Origin: Nereocystis luetkeana
Taxonomy: Eukaryota; Sar; Phaeophyceae; Laminariales; Laminariaceae
Assembly: GCA_031213475.1 (NCBI GenBank)
Contig: JARUPZ010000020.1
Span: 3,092,975 to 3,156,974 of the forward strand
Direction of reading: 5' to 3'
DNA: 64,000 bases
The notes under the pieces are model-generated. The model saw only the letters and a list, made by a program, of their open reading frames with translations. It had not been told where the DNA came from and did no database searches. Positions 23,601-38,600 of this stretch are shown piece after piece. Position numbers and translations under genes: made by a program. How positions within the stretch are numbered: the stretch's first letter is position 1; each line of letters starts with the position of its first letter.

Positions 23601-26600
23601 TCCGACCCCGAATGTGTCGGGGGTGGCCTCGGGCGTGCTTGCGCCGTGCCCTGGCTGCCGGCTGGCCGGGTGTAAGTACGTCAGCTGTGAGCGGGACCAG
23701 TTGAGTGGTCGATACTTGATTTTTAACAGTCTCGTGGCCGAAGAATTTCGTTGACGGCCTACCTTTGCCCCGTCAGGCCTACGTTTGGCCCGTCAAACCC
23801 TCTTCTTAACTGAAATAGTTTCGAGCATTGGGGTGTCCTTGACAGCTGTTTGTTGCCGGATGGGCCGTGCTCGCTTCATACAGGGACTTTTTTATAAAAC
23901 CGTCAGCTGTGAGTTGGACTAGTTGAGTATACGATACTTGACTTATCACAGTCTCGTGGCGAAAGATTTTGGTTGGCGGCCTAGTTTTGCCTCGTCAGGC
24001 CTACCTTTGGCCCGTCAATCCTTCTTCTGAAATATAATGGTTTTGAGCATCGGGATGTCTTTGACGGCTGCCCGTCAGCGGGGAAATGTGCCGTCAACCG
24101 ACATAATATATGCTCGCTCGTGACGGTAAAAATGTTATGTTTTCGATGCCAGCACCCAGATTGGACCTCTTCTCCTTTGGCCGAAACGGGAGAGGCCGCA
24201 TCCTCCGCGGCTTTTGACAGCTCATGGCGGCAAGAGTGTGCGGAATATTGGCTGGGGTGGCGGGTGCCGTGCTCCGCCGTTGCTTATGCGTTAAGGGTTG
24301 GGCGTTCCAAAAACGAGTGTCGAAATTCCGATTCGGGCTATGCTACGTGTGAAAGCACGAGTTTTGCGCACAACTGATTGAGATTCGTAGGCTATAGCAC
24401 TGGCAGACAGTATCACATGCATCATGGAGTTTTGGTTGTTTTGTGAAGGCGTTTTGTAATATTATGTAACCGTCAAGAAAAGAGGAAGAAGAAGTTATGA
24501 ACGAGTACATGTATGCATGTATGCGCGCGTTACGCTCACCCTGCAACATTTTTCGTTGCTGACCCTCGAGGGTATGACTATGCCTTTCCTCGTCGTGCCT
24601 ACTGCTGTAGAGATGAACGGAGTACGCCCTCGGCGAGACTCGAACACACAGCTTGACTTCGGTAGGGACGAAATTCACCCGGTACAAAGTAACTCCATCG
24701 GGGACGCTATTTTACCTTCCCTCGTCGCGCCCCACGGTGCTTCCCCGCCTCGACTGCTGTGCCGAGAGCGGCCTTGGCGTGCGTGAAGTGCTATACTGCT
24801 GTTGTCACTGTTGGTGCTCTGCTGTTCCTGTTGCTGCTGCTGCTGCTACTGCTGCTGCTGCTGCTGCTCTGCTACTACTGCTGCTTCGTGCAGCTGCTGT
24901 GTTGTTCTGCCGGTGCTGCTGCTGCTTCTCACGCAGTCGGCTTCACGGAGTAGGTCGGTCTGTGGTATAGTATTATGCCTTTCCCCCTCGTGCACCACCG
25001 GGCTCCGCTTCCTCGACTGATGTGCCAGGGGCAGCCTCGCGCGTGCATAATGTGATACTGCGGCTGCTCCTGCCGCTGTTCTGCCGCTGTTCTGCTGCTG
25101 CTGCTATGCACGTGTTTACTACTACCGTGCTGTTCTGCTGCTGCTCTTGCTTTGTCTGCGATATGCTTTTGCTGCTAACCCCCGTGAGAATGGTTAATAT
25201 GAAAGGCACCCCCTCTCGGGGATGTGTCTCCGCATCTTGAAGTTGAAAGACGGATCCATCTGCTTCGGAAGCTGTACAAATACCGTCTCGTAAACTACAT
25301 GTGTTTGGCGTCTCGGCGGAGGTCTCGTGCCAGCGCAGTTTTCGTACGATACGTACCTGTACGCTGTGCTGCTGCTGCTGCTGACTCTGATGCACAAGCG
25401 TAATCGCCGGCGATTCGCACTGTCGATTAGCTCGATCGACTGCTGCTCAACTAACCGCTTTGTGGATATCTGCATACGAAGTATACAGTACGGACACCGA
25501 GCGTCTCGCACCTGACACTTTTCTTTAAAAAGTGCAGCTTGCTGCTGTACGAACGCGGTATGTGTTGTTGTGCCGAATGGCGGATGGCAGTGTTTTGTTT
25601 CAGGCGCTCAGAGCCACCCGACTGAGTGACTGCCCTATTAGTAGATGGGTTTGTAGCCTTAAAGGCGTTATGTTTTTTGTGGTTCTGCGGTTCATGCACA
25701 GACGGCATGGTACTTGTTGTACTCCTACAGCAAACAATAAAAGTGGACTCATCCCACGGTAAGGGTCACACAGTTTTGCCTTCCGAGGCAATGTTTTCTG
25801 ACCGGTTGAGTTCCTCAAGTGCGCAACCGATCATGTATCGCTTAGTATAATACCCATGTTAATATCTATGCCAGCATGTTTTTCAGAGAAGTATTGATTG
25901 ACTCGTATAAACGTTGGTCGGGTTGGGTGAACTAACGTTCTTCGGAGGAGTGTTTCGGGCGAGAGGCATTTAGCTCGGAAAGTAGTAAGGCACCACGCCT
26001 ATTAATACAAGGGAGTGCTAAATGTGTGCTTTATTGTGTGGAGGAACAGCAGAGCCACACTCTCTCGAGCGGGGCCGAAGCACCGTACGTGAGTGATCAC
26101 TGGGGTAGACTCCCCGCCGCCGTGGCAAAAAACAACCAGGCATCTTGGGTGCCCCTTACGGTAGCCCACACTGTTCCCAGTCACGTTCTCTACAAAGTTC
26201 TGGTATCGTCCTAGCAACGTCCCTCGACATCGTTAATGCTGGTCATGCATCGGGTATATACCACATACCTCACTAGCAGTGAGATAGACTTGTGATCCAT
26301 CCGCGTATTGCATTTACCCGAAAACCCCAACTAAGGCACTCTTACGCTCGTAGCCGTGCGTAGTGACTGCATATCAAATGAGATATGTATGGATCTCAAC
26401 GTCCATATATATGCTAACAAAAGCTAAACAATTAGACGAACCCCAGAGTGTGTTTTGTTGGAGGCACACCATCGATACCTAGCTCATAGCAGTCAGCACC
26501 GACGGACCTCAGAAAGTGATTGTGCGAGAGACACACTAGGACGACCGAGCCATCAGTCAGCTGGCGACTGCTACGTAGTACGGGGGCTCATAGGTGGATC

Positions 26601-29600
26601 TCTGACTTGGTGTAAGCTGGTCGTTTTCCGCTGGATACCGTCCGTGGTCATCTTGGCCGCGTGCTTTGCCACTGGGGGTTTGAGTGTTTCTCATAATAAC
26701 CCTTTTGAGGCCGCAGTCCCGTTTGGGGGGCAAGCTACTTAGAATTTGAGAGTTATGTCCCCTAAACCGGACTGGAGTCCTAAAGGCTTCAAGCTGATAT
26801 CGTCTATCGTCACGGCTGGGCGTTCAACTGTATATAGCGCGGTGGGTTTACTGTGTTGTCCCTGAAATGCTGTTAGTTTGATCGTTTCCCATGGATGCGG
26901 TTCGTGATGGTCAGGTCGATGGCGCAACATACATACCCACTGCACGCCGATTTGGTCCCGATTCTAAGTCGATGGCGCACCACACATAAACCATTGCGCG
27001 CCGATCTGGTCCCGATTATATAGGTGTGCAGCGACCACAGCGTGAACCTGATGAAGGAAGTCAAGAACAGGAGAGGGTGCACGCACGGGTACCACTGCGA
27101 GGTGAGTCTTGTATGCTGAGCATGATATAACACTATATATAGGGGTTGTTGTTTTTTTGTTTATCTGAAACAATAATGTATATTCCAAGTGCTTATGGTC
27201 TACGTCTTGCGCGGTGATGTGATTCGTGATGTGCGTAACCGGTCGTGTCCGCCTGTGTGCCCACGGAAAAGCGAGACTTGAACGTAGCCCACGCTTGTTT
27301 GCTTGTTGTGTGTAGGCCTCGCCTCTGGACGAGGATACCGCCGGTGATGTAGTCCGCGTACGGTTGCTTGCTGTTGGGTCTTCTCTTGGGGTTGTACAAT
27401 ATTATGCCAATACGTGTGGTGTGTGGGGGCTACCTTTGCGGGGTCGGTGTAGCCAGAAGTGAAAGCTGTTCGACAGCACCACCACGGACGGGGGCCCTCG
27501 ACTCGGGCTCTAAATGCGGAAAAACTCGCAATCCCCATTGATGCATTCGGAACCCCACGCCGGTTGCTGCGTCGACTCCTGCTCGTGGCCTGCATTGGTT
27601 CCCGTGTTGCTTTCGTTTTTAAGTTGTTATGTTTTGGTTGCCTTATTTTGTTTTATATTTAATTGTCGACCTCAAAGAACCGATCGGGGCACCTTCTTAT
27701 TTCCTCCCCGCCTATCCATGTGTTTGACCCATGCTCGGATTATTTCGCCTTTCTGTTCGTTTCTCCTTTTTTATTCTATTAATAGTCATTATATTTATTA
27801 TCGGATATTAGCCAAAAATAGGTATACCTATACATTTTGGGCCATTAATAGGTACACTGCGCATTGTACCCCGGAAAAAGCTTCCTGGCGTCGCCTGATA
27901 TTTGGCCTGCGCTCCATCGTACGTGCGAATGGCTCAAAAAGCCAAGGTACACCTACTACCAGCTATTCAACTTCCGTGTCACCTACTTTTGGCTTCGATT
28001 GTACCTATAAGTGGCTCGAACGATCACTTTTCCGCTACTGAAATATAGACAAATGACTTCGGAAACAGCATGAACGCAAGTGACGCCGGAGACAACACAG
28101 GTCACCCATTCTTCTGAACCTCATACCAATCCACGCATCCGAACTTCTGATACTTTATCGAGAAGCTCAGCTTGTCTCGTGTTCTTATTATGGTGCCTTA
28201 GTTGTGAACAGAGCTAGGGGCGGCCCGCATGTGCAGTACAATACTAGAGTCTGGTTAGTGTGTGAACCCGCAATCATCATCGTATATTCATAGAATGTGT
28301 ATGTCTTGCCTGCCGTATCCAGTACGATGACATGGCATTGCATTGTGTACTATGTTTACTGCATACATACGTGGCAACGTCGTGTATCTGATGTGGCGTA
28401 GTGTTGTGACCACAGAACTTGTATGTCTCTATTAGTAGGATTCAAGAATCGGCACGCGCACTAGTTGTGCTGGATGTCGACGGGTAGAAGGTACGAACAC
28501 ACACACTCACTCACCCACGTTTGCAATGGAAAGTTGGTCCGGACCGCGCCAATGGTAGTGTAACTCAGACCCCCTTAACCGTATGCTGTACACGTATACC
28601 TGATAAGCCGGAAAAATCTCCTACTGTTTCCGCAGTATTTTGTCTATATTTCAGTAGGGAAAAAAGGATCGTTCGAGCCATTCATAGGTACAATTGAAGA
28701 CAAAAGGAGGGGATACGGAAGTTGAATAGCCGATAGGAGATGTACCTTGGCCTTTTGGGCCATTCGTAGGTACGCTGGAGCGCAGGCCAAATATCAGGCG
28801 GCGCCAGAAAGCTTTTTTCGGGGCACTACGCGTAGTGAACCTATTATTGGCCCAAAATGCCTAGGTATACCTATTTTTGGATAATTCCCTTTCATATGTG
28901 TTCATTCTACTTTATTGTTTCTCTCGAGAAATTCGCCTGGCTTGCTGACCTGTCCATATTTTGCTTTTCATCTCCGGCATACGCTGGTGGCTTTGCACTA
29001 TCTACGGACGTCTCTTCGCCAGCGTCTACAACATACAATTTCTGTCTCGTAGTGTGCGACCACAGAACTAGTCCCAGGAACCCGAGGAAAAAAAAACGTA
29101 CTCCATGTATGCGATAGATTCCCTAGTTTTTCGCTGCTGCGTGTCCCTCCTCCGGTCCGCGTGGCTTAAAGTTTGCTGTGATTGCTTTTGCATTCTTCGG
29201 TTGCTTAGATTGCTTGTTTTGAGTTAGTTTGCTTGCTCTGCCTGTTTTTTTCGTTGCTCTACTGGCGTTTTGGCGCTGCCTTACTTTGCTTGCTCGCCAA
29301 CCTTTTTTTCCTTTCGCTTGTTTTGGTCCACCTTTTTCCTGCACCCCTTGCTGTGCGAAACTGATCAAACCCAGGCCAAGGTGATGCACCAACTGATGCA
29401 CCACAAGCTCTTGTGGGAGCCGTGCTTTCAGAACCTGATATCCATCGCCTCCGATGACCACCTCTACCAGTGGCAGGCAAGTCCAAAAAAAACTTCAATC
29501 TTGGAGGTTTGTTCCGATTCGAAGTTACTATTCAACTTGAAGTTCCGATTCAACTTGAGGTTCTGAATTATCTTGAAGTTATGCTTCAACTTGAAGTTCT

Positions 29601-32600
29601 GCTCCAAATTGAATTTGTACCTTTTTTCAAAACCAACCGTTGTTACCTCAACCATACTGCTTGGTTAGGCGTTTTCACAGTTAGTGGGAACCCTGGTATC
29701 ACTGTCGCGGGATCAGCATGTTCAGGCAAAGGCGATGCGCCCGCTGAGGTGGCGCACACAAGGTAAACGTGCGCGGGACCCCACGCGCTCAGAAACTGGC
29801 ATCGATCGTTCCAAGCGAAAGTACCGAACCCTTCCGGCGATAAAAATGCAACGGACGTACTGTATTGCGGAGGGGGGAAGAGCCTACTGTTAATATGTGA
29901 CCCTGGATCTGAGTTGCGACTGGTTATAGGGAGGGCGCGGGAGCAAGAAGTGCGAAGATAGTAATTGGAATGGCAAAAAGAAAAACGAGGAGGGGAAAAA
30001 AAAAGCCGATCACCTTTACCAGCGGCAGGCAAGTGCTCGCATAAATTCACCATCAACGAACTCCAGGCGTTGCTGCCTGACGATACTACTGCAGTCTTCT
30101 TTGATTCTTCCGCCGATCGTTTGATCGAAATTTCTGGGTTGGATAAGTCCTCTTACCACGGTCGAGGCCCCACCTAAGCGCAGAAACATTCTCCCCGCCT
30201 GCGCACACAAAACGTCGATCCTGCGACCCGAGCACTAGACAAAAATGTCCCACTGTTTCGCTCACAACGTGCCTTGCCCTTAGCTGGAAGACATAGCTGC
30301 CGGCGCCAAGCGCATCAACCTGCGGCCCGAGCACTTGAACACCATCACGGACATGGTGTCCATTGCGGAGAAAGAGCTCGTGGTCACATGCTCCTTGGAC
30401 AGGCGTGTTCACGTGTGGCAGGTACGAGCCCACCCTGTGGAAAGGGTCGCACGAGTGTGGTGGGATTGTAGCATTTTTAACTCCTCGTACAGGTCACTTC
30501 GCGATCTACAATATATGGTACGTGTGAATTAGCTTGTAGTGCGGAGGGGGAGCCGTACACGTCTGCGATGACGATGTAAAACGCGTCGACTGAGTTGGAT
30601 AGGCAGAAAAACAGATCCTGCACAACATATCTTAAGGGCATCTCAGAAACTACAATGGGCAATCTACAGTAGACCATCATCTGTGCGGTGTGTGATACGT
30701 GGTTTGCCGTGCGCTCTACATCTTACGGCGGTGGCTTGTGTTTGTCGCTGCAAGGGTCCGCATCTCCCCCGCAATGTGGGAGTACACCACGGCCACCATT
30801 ATTAGCGGGCGTTCCACTGCGGCAGTACTCACGGCAAGGTCGCAACGCAACAGACCCCCACAGCGGCCACATTTGCCGGCTGCTGGTCGGCCGGCGTGAG
30901 CGCACGGGGCATACCGCTGCCCTGGTACTGAGGTTCTAGGCAAAGCGATATCAGGCTTAGCCGACGAGCCGTACAGGTAATAGGGATCGTGACGGCAGTT
31001 TGTCTTTCGCTATCCCCATTTCCCCCCCGTGCTCCCTCCCGTAGCCGTTTGGGGCCGTTGTTGCCCACATCACTGAAACGTGACCGCAGAAAGGTAAAAA
31101 AACATTAGACATCGGGGGCGAATTTTTCTTGCCCGCCTCCCCCTCTCCATCCCTCCCTCCCTGCCTCCCCCCCTGCCCTCTCTGCTCTCTCTTCCTTGCT
31201 ACTCACTTTCCTCTCCTCCCTCCCCTCTCTTCGTTCCTACTTCGCTCCCTCCCCTCCCTCCCCCCCCCCCCCCGCCCCCACCCCCTACCTCTCTCCCTCC
31301 ATACCGTCCGTCGGAATAAGCTACCGGCATGGAAGCTTCGTGCGTCGTTCAAGGACCACACCCTTGGCGTCCAGGCGCTCTCGTATCTCCGTGGCACTCT
31401 CCTTTCCGCCGGCTTCGACTGGGAAGTCATCGCCTGGGATGCCGAACGCCTGGAGAAGATCGGCACCATGACTGGACATAAGGCCCCCGTAACAGCTGTT
31501 GCACAGGTACACATGGTGTGTATTGCCATCATGGGTACGCCTCAGAAAGAAAAAAATCGAATATGCTTTCCGTGCGGTGCAATTTGAGAGGCGCAGTTCC
31601 ATGGTCTATGACCTGTTCATCTGGTGGTTCGGTTTGTTTTGTTCTGTGTGCTCGAACGCTCTGGTAGGTATTGTTCCCCCTTGCACTGATGCTTCAAAAT
31701 GTATCCCGCACTAACTTCAAGTAGGTCTTCTCCTACACCGCGGGCGTGTTCGTATAGGGGTTGTTTTGCTCACCACACTGCCACAGCCAGCTGGTTCGTA
31801 TGCCGTTCCCTCTGCGTACCCGCTCTGACGTGGCAGCTGGTATCGTTCCAAGATTGCAAATTGCAAAGCTTGGAGATTGTTGCAACGTATCTTCATTCCA
31901 AGCGCTATTCGTGCGCCAATATCTCCTCGCACCAACTATATATTGCCTCACGTATTTCCCCTCACTTGCCCCCCCCCTCGTACTCCGCTGTACTCATTTC
32001 CCCGTCCATATTCTCCCGAGCCTATCCCCCGCAATTGTTCCCCCGCATATGTCCCCGCCCCTATTACCCCGCACCCATTTAACCGCATATGTTCCCCTGC
32101 ATGTATGTTCCCACCCCTTGCGTAACGTCCCCGCTTACTTCCCCCCGCTATGTTTATGTATTGTTTTCAAGATGGTGTGCCCCACGAATTACGAAGACAT
32201 GAAGGCCGTCTCCACCGACTGCATGTCAGAAACAAGGTCGGCCTTACTCTCTAGGCCGCCTCAGGCAGCCAGCCTGATACGAAGCGTGTACTGTATTGTG
32301 CGCGGCCGTGTATCATGCATTTTGCGAGTAACGTAGAGCGGGAGGCGGGGGGGTGCCCAGGGGAGCAACATCATGGTACATGTATGTTAAGAATAACGTG
32401 ATGCGTGTACGAGAATAAGGAAGAGCGCAATACTCGTATCGTATCATACATCTTGAAGTTCAGAAATTTCCCTATGTGCAGTCGGGAAATCGGTACAAGA
32501 CGAAGCGTCGGTTGCGTGAAATGCGATAACCCGGCCGGGCAACACTTGAATAGGCGGCTCGTCGTGTGGCCGTGCTTTATATCGCCTCAGTCAGACCCTC

Positions 32601-35600
32601 CACGGAATTTGGCGGAAGTCCCCCCCCCGCGCCCCCTACACCGAAACGCCATTTCACGTTTCCCCAAGCCACTTCGTTTAGGACCGCGTTCCGCTTTGGG
32701 GGCAAACCACTCGATATTAAAGTAGTTTGTCTCAAAAACGGGACTGCAGTCCTAACAGTGCTACTAACAGGGTTAAGATGAGGCTAAACACATTCTGGCC
32801 TAACCATTTCTCACCTACGGGACGGGCTCCTTGACCGTTTGAGGACTGCAGTCCCGTTGTGGGGGCAGACTACTTAGAATTTGAGTGGTCTGTCTCCAAA
32901 CGGGATACTGCAGTACTAAAGCGGTGAGGGAGCTTAGGAATTTCCCCCGACAGGGTGCATGACCTGTCGTTGAAAAATCGACTAACCTTTCGGCATACAC
33001 GTGCAGTAGGCTATGCATGATGTTGTTCATCGCACCATGCGCTTGCATTTCTAGTCAACCCCTCAAAGCTGCTGTCCCGTTTTAGAGGCACGCTCCTTGC
33101 ACTCTGTCCCTGAATATAAGGACGGTTGCTTGATGTCAGTTTTTTTTTTTTTTCATTTTTATCCTCCGGCGGATTGGTAAAAATAAAGCTTAAGCTCACC
33201 ACACTTCCACGTTCCAATTTCGTTCCGTGTCCCAATTTAACCTATAGCTTCCGATGCAACATCAGCACAGGCTGCTGTTGTCGCTGGCGCTTGGGCACGT
33301 TGACCCAACCTTTATATGCAAATGATCCTCATATTAAGGTACAATTTTGTCCTTAAATATAAAGACGTGTTTTACTTAAGAATAGTATACAAACGGTCCT
33401 CAGAACGAGACTGCGGTTATCAAAGGGTTAAGGGCAAATGTTGGATGATGGGGGGGGGGGTGTACTCGATAGGAGATATGTACTCGATCTCATGCATGAT
33501 CGTAGTCGTATGACCATAGGCCCTCGCATCCCTACAATGCCGGGACGGAGCACTTGGGTTTTTCACCGACCAGGGCGACATTGCTTGCACCAAGCGCGAA
33601 GCGCCGTGAGGTGTCTGGCGAGTCGCATGAAGGGTGAGCTGCATCCTACTAAGAACCGCTTTAGAGGCGGATTTTCTTGCATATGGATGACAGCATCCAT
33701 GAATTGATTTGATTTCTGGTGTGGCTAGTTTCCAGAGACAGCAATGGGTTTGCTATGTAACTGCCTCGTGGGTGATGATCGGGGGGTGGGAGGGGGGGGT
33801 TGTGCAGCTTTCCTCAAGTCGGGAAGGACCCCTCCGAAAAATACTACAGTAGGTGCACCCACGCCTGTCGGGGCCCTTGCATTCAACCTACTGTCGTTAC
33901 GTCTCTCTCTTTCGCGCCGGGTTTTGCGCTTTCTTTGTCGTTTTGCCCGTTTCGTGCAGGGTGTGGGACCTGAGCGGATGCATCGCCGGAGGAAACACCA
34001 TTCCGTGTCTGGTGGTGATCCGGCTGCCCCACCCCAGGGGCAGCCTGCAAGGCCCGAAACACATCTTCCTCCCATTCGACCAAGACCTATCCGTGAAGGG
34101 GTGAGAGCAGGGAAAGCATGGCAGCATCCCTCTCGTGAGATGCGTGATACGTCGTGTACGGTGCGGGTGAACACTTGGACGTTTAAAAGTGAGCTCCTTC
34201 AGACTCTGAGGAGCCCGATATCACACACACACGTGCTGCAATAAGGCATACAGCACGTTTGGCCCTGTGCAGGGGAAACAATTCTCCTGACCGCCGGAGG
34301 CTCCTAGACTGAGGAACCACCCGTGTTACGCTGGCTGAGCCGTACTGGGGTACTTGACGATGCTTTTCGATGCAGCTCTACATATCTGGAGTAGGTCGTG
34401 CATGTCATTGTTCATCGGGCTGTTGGGTGGGGTATACAAATGAGCTATTACGGGGGACCATAGTTAACAGGACCTATGGTATACATAAAAACCTATATAT
34501 TTAACCATTTTTACTAACAATATTTGATCCTATTAACTATGCCCCCCCGTAATACCATTGGTATAGAGATCCTCAAGCGAGGAGAAAGCCTCAGAAATAA
34601 AACCAATATACTATCATATACTATCATATAATATCATAAAATCTGTGTAGTATGGATATATATATAACATACATGTAGTACATGAGAATCCGAAAATCCT
34701 GCGACGGAGTACTTCGACCTCGTGAGAGGCTAGAAGTGCGCATAATCGCAATTTATTCGTCTCCAAAAACAGCAAAAAATGCCAAAAAAAAAGCTTTGAT
34801 GCGCCCATATTGTCGCATGGGTCTCAAACACCGAAATTCGGTGTAAACTAGAGCAAACGTACGCGAAATCAGAGGAACGTTTCCGCGTGGGATATTCATA
34901 CCAGGCACGCTTTTTTTCCAAGCAGAGTCGAAAAACACAAGCAAGTGTGCTTGCAAGCACAAGCGGGGAATGCAAGCACTACATATGAGATCGCAAGTAC
35001 GAGCGGGATTGCAAACACATGATGAGTGGGATCGCAAATAGCTCGGGTGGTTTCTTGGTTGAGTTTGAACAGGTTAATGAGAGCCCTGTCGGCAAAACCG
35101 TACCCGTTGACATATTTTGACCCAAATGAAACACCTTCCAACCCAATCGAAAGACATGGAGGCCTAAGCGCTTCCACCCAAACGGAATTTCTCTGCCGTC
35201 GCACTAAACTTTAGGTGGTATTAAGGCAAATACCAGGGCTACCCCGACTACCAAAGAAGTGATATCTCAATCCCGCAGTGAGTATTATTTCTTAGAGCAA
35301 GGTACTGGGCGGTAGCAACACGTCTCAGCTGTGGCTATCGGCTCGGCTGGGTTGCCCGGGTTCTCCAGCGTACGCACCGTGTCAAAGGCATCCCCACGAC
35401 GATTTTCGAACGCGCGTCCCCTCTTTGACCGGCCGCCTTTTCGATACAGGTACTCCAACATGCTCGTTGCCAGCCAGACCATCGCTTGCTACGCGGCACG
35501 AAAGATAAAAAAGGTGAAACGATTGACCGGTTACTGACAGAGCTGTACGGTAAACGTGCCCCCCCCCCCCCCCCCCCCTCACCTTTCGCCACCCCACCCC

Positions 35601-38600
35601 ACCCCGCCCCACACCAACCGGCCCCACCTCTTCCTATCCCACCCCGCTCCACCCCACCCCGCTCCGCTCCGGATATTTTACGTGTGATCGACTTGAAGCG
35701 CTGTAGGGCCTGAAGCTTATCGTTTGGGAATATACAGTTATTTTCTAGGAGCCCGAATCTCATTCTTGGGGGTTTGCGCGAGACTATTTCATTATCGATG
35801 CAAGGTGCCTATCTATACGTGACGTCGACCACACTACGTGTTCCTTTCTTTCTAGAAAGGCAACATCCAAACGCGGGCAATTCTTCCCGGCGCAATTGCT
35901 GAAATCACGCCGCACAGTTTTTGATACCTAACGACCACCGCCGCGCATTCTGGAATGTAGATGTGTCCTAGGTAAAAAAAGGATAGCTCTTGAACCCCTT
36001 TCGCACTTGAGAAGGGAGGAAGAAAAACGGCCAACTTGCTGCGTGACTGGGTTGGTGAGATATACATCGGTGCCCGCGGGGGGTAACGATCCAAGAAGGC
36101 GTGTATGGTACGGGGGCGACCCGATGCACCCCCGTACTTCCGGACGTCTGCGTTGCCGCTCGTAGATTGCTCTGAAACCACAACGTGTCCGTTGTCGGTT
36201 CGGTTTCGGTCGCTATCTCGGGGGTCCCGAAGGTGTAAAAAGTGTGTCCGTTCAGTCCAACCATCGGGCCATGCTGCGATAATAATAGGGGTTTCACTCT
36301 GTCGGCGTGCCGCGATGGGGGGTAGGTAGGTAGCACGTTTTAACCCAACAGTGTTTTTACTGGTCGAGCTCCGCAACCGAGAAACAAAAGCCGTTACCCG
36401 GTAGTACGCACCCCTTCTGTGTGTTGAAATTTCGTGAGCACCTGTACGCAGGCCGTGGGGTTCGTGAGCACCTGTACGCAGGCCGTGGGGTTGTTCATCA
36501 AGTTGTGGCGCGGCATAAGACCTGGTGGCACGGAGCTCCTCAACTATGGCAGCCAACTATAGGAGCCTCAACCAAACCACCGGGTTGCTTCTACTCCGAT
36601 CGTAGCACGCGCCTTCCCCCTCCTCCCCTCAAACCAGTTTACACTCCTCGATGGTCTCCTCGCCTGAGCGGCTATACACCGCGTACGCAACCTAGTTGGG
36701 TCCGACGTGCGCTGTTCAAGCACGAAGTAGTATGTCTTGACTGAAGGGATCGTGCATCGTGTTTAGCTTACACAACTTTATGAACTACGGAACCGCTTGG
36801 AAATGTGAGTGGTTCGTCTCGGAAACGGGACTGCGTTTCACTAGAGGGATTTCAACAACGGTTTGCTCAAAGCCGGGTATTTTCGGGCGGGGGTGTAAAG
36901 CTCTTCCAAGCGAGACGCCTAAGGCATATAATTTTGTCACGATTCCTACTATCATTGCACTATTAATAGCACAGATAAATTGTGCGGGTCCCGTGGGCCC
37001 ATCCGTGACGGCCAATCGACCTCACACTACAAGCAACAGCGTATCTCGCTCGAGTCGAGGGCTCGGCTATTTTGACGGCATGAAAGCAACCGTTCGAAAC
37101 TCGGCGCGACGGAACGCTCGTTTCGCTTTTTGCCCCAGTCAGCCTTGTTTGTGCACACCGTTCCCCCGTCCCCGCCCCCGAAAAAAAGGCGACTCCGATT
37201 GTAATGGGAAACCCTTATTAGGCGGACAGTGCAACGGAACGCTTGTCCTCCTTGCCCTCGCCAACCATCGCTCACCCCCCCCCCCCCCCCCCCCCCCCCC
37301 CACATCCCGGAAACGAAAAAAACGAGTCCGAACCTAAACGAAAATGCCTCCCAGGTATCAGGAACACATTGCAACAAGACGGTCCTCCTCCATGCGATCG
37401 CTAGTCTTGGGCTTGCACCGTCGTTTGCTTTCCCCCACATACCCACCCACCCACCCACGCACCCCTCCTCGGAAATATCCTGGTTCTGGCACTAGATGGA
37501 AAACCCCGTCAGGAATATGCCGCGACGGAACACGTGTCTCCCACTATGCTCTCGCCAACCTTAGACACCATCGTCCCACCACTCCACTCATCTGCCAAAA
37601 TTAAAAAGGCCGACTGAGCCATGCTACAGTAGGGGCTGAAACTAGGGGTTGCGGTTAGAGGTTAAAATTGGGGTTGCAAATTGGTATTGCAGTCAGGGGT
37701 TTCAAGGAGGGATTCGGTTGAGGGATTGCAAGCAGGGGCTGCGTGTAGAGGTTCAACTCAGAGATCGCAAGTAGGGGTTATACTTATGAGCCCAACGATT
37801 TTCCACCCACAGAGGGGGGGAAGGCTTCTCAGCTGGGGAAGTATCCAACGTCTTCCCATGCGGTGTGCACGTATTATTATTTGCAAGGCCATACGATTGT
37901 GTGCCATCAGGCTTCAGCTCACATTTGTTTTTCGCATCCAAAGTCGGGGTTGCCGGGTGGGGGATCTATCGAACTTAGAGAAGATGAAGATTGGTGCTGT
38001 CATATCCCTACCCTAGCACGTGGGGACTCCTGTTGGTACTGCTGCAGTTCCCTTCTGGGGGAAAACCACTCAAATTATAAGTAGTTTGTCCCCAAAACGG
38101 GACTTCAGTCCTAAAGGTGCAAAATGGAAATACCCCGATCTTTAAAGGAAGCCCTTACTGTTCGCCTATATATCTATCAGGAATTCTTCGTGCCCACCGC
38201 CGCGGAGTACAACTCGAGCTCCGCCCACTTCGTGAACGCTGTGCGGCAAAACGTGCACTTATGGGATGCCACATCCGGCGAGTACGTGCGGAAGCTCATG
38301 AACATAAGCCCCAGGTGAATCTCGAGGGGGGAAGAGGAAAAAAGGTTTACCCGCCGGTCGGATTGAAAGTGGCTTGGGTTTCAATAACGACAATATGGCC
38401 TGTCGAGAAGGGAGAACTCGGCTCTTCTTAGTATGCGCGAGACATTTAGTTCAAGCGAGGAAAAATAGCTCTTGGAGTGAGGCGACACAGAAAATGACGG
38501 TGATGCATGCGTACCCCTAAATAAATGCCGTAGCAGTCACGCGCGCCTTGTTACTTTTAGCGCTACACCGAACATAGGCATATATGTGAGTCTAATTAAT

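Noticed and set aside
23555..23675. Open frame reading RDEVHITGRNCFIVISDPE before GTGTAAGTA
   Set aside because: No acceptor in phase after exon 5, and it ends in a stop at the putative donor. Chance or relic.
33744..34244. 166-codon frame overlapping gene B exon 11
   Set aside because: It is a different frame over the same DNA. The WD frame with good splice sites explains the region.
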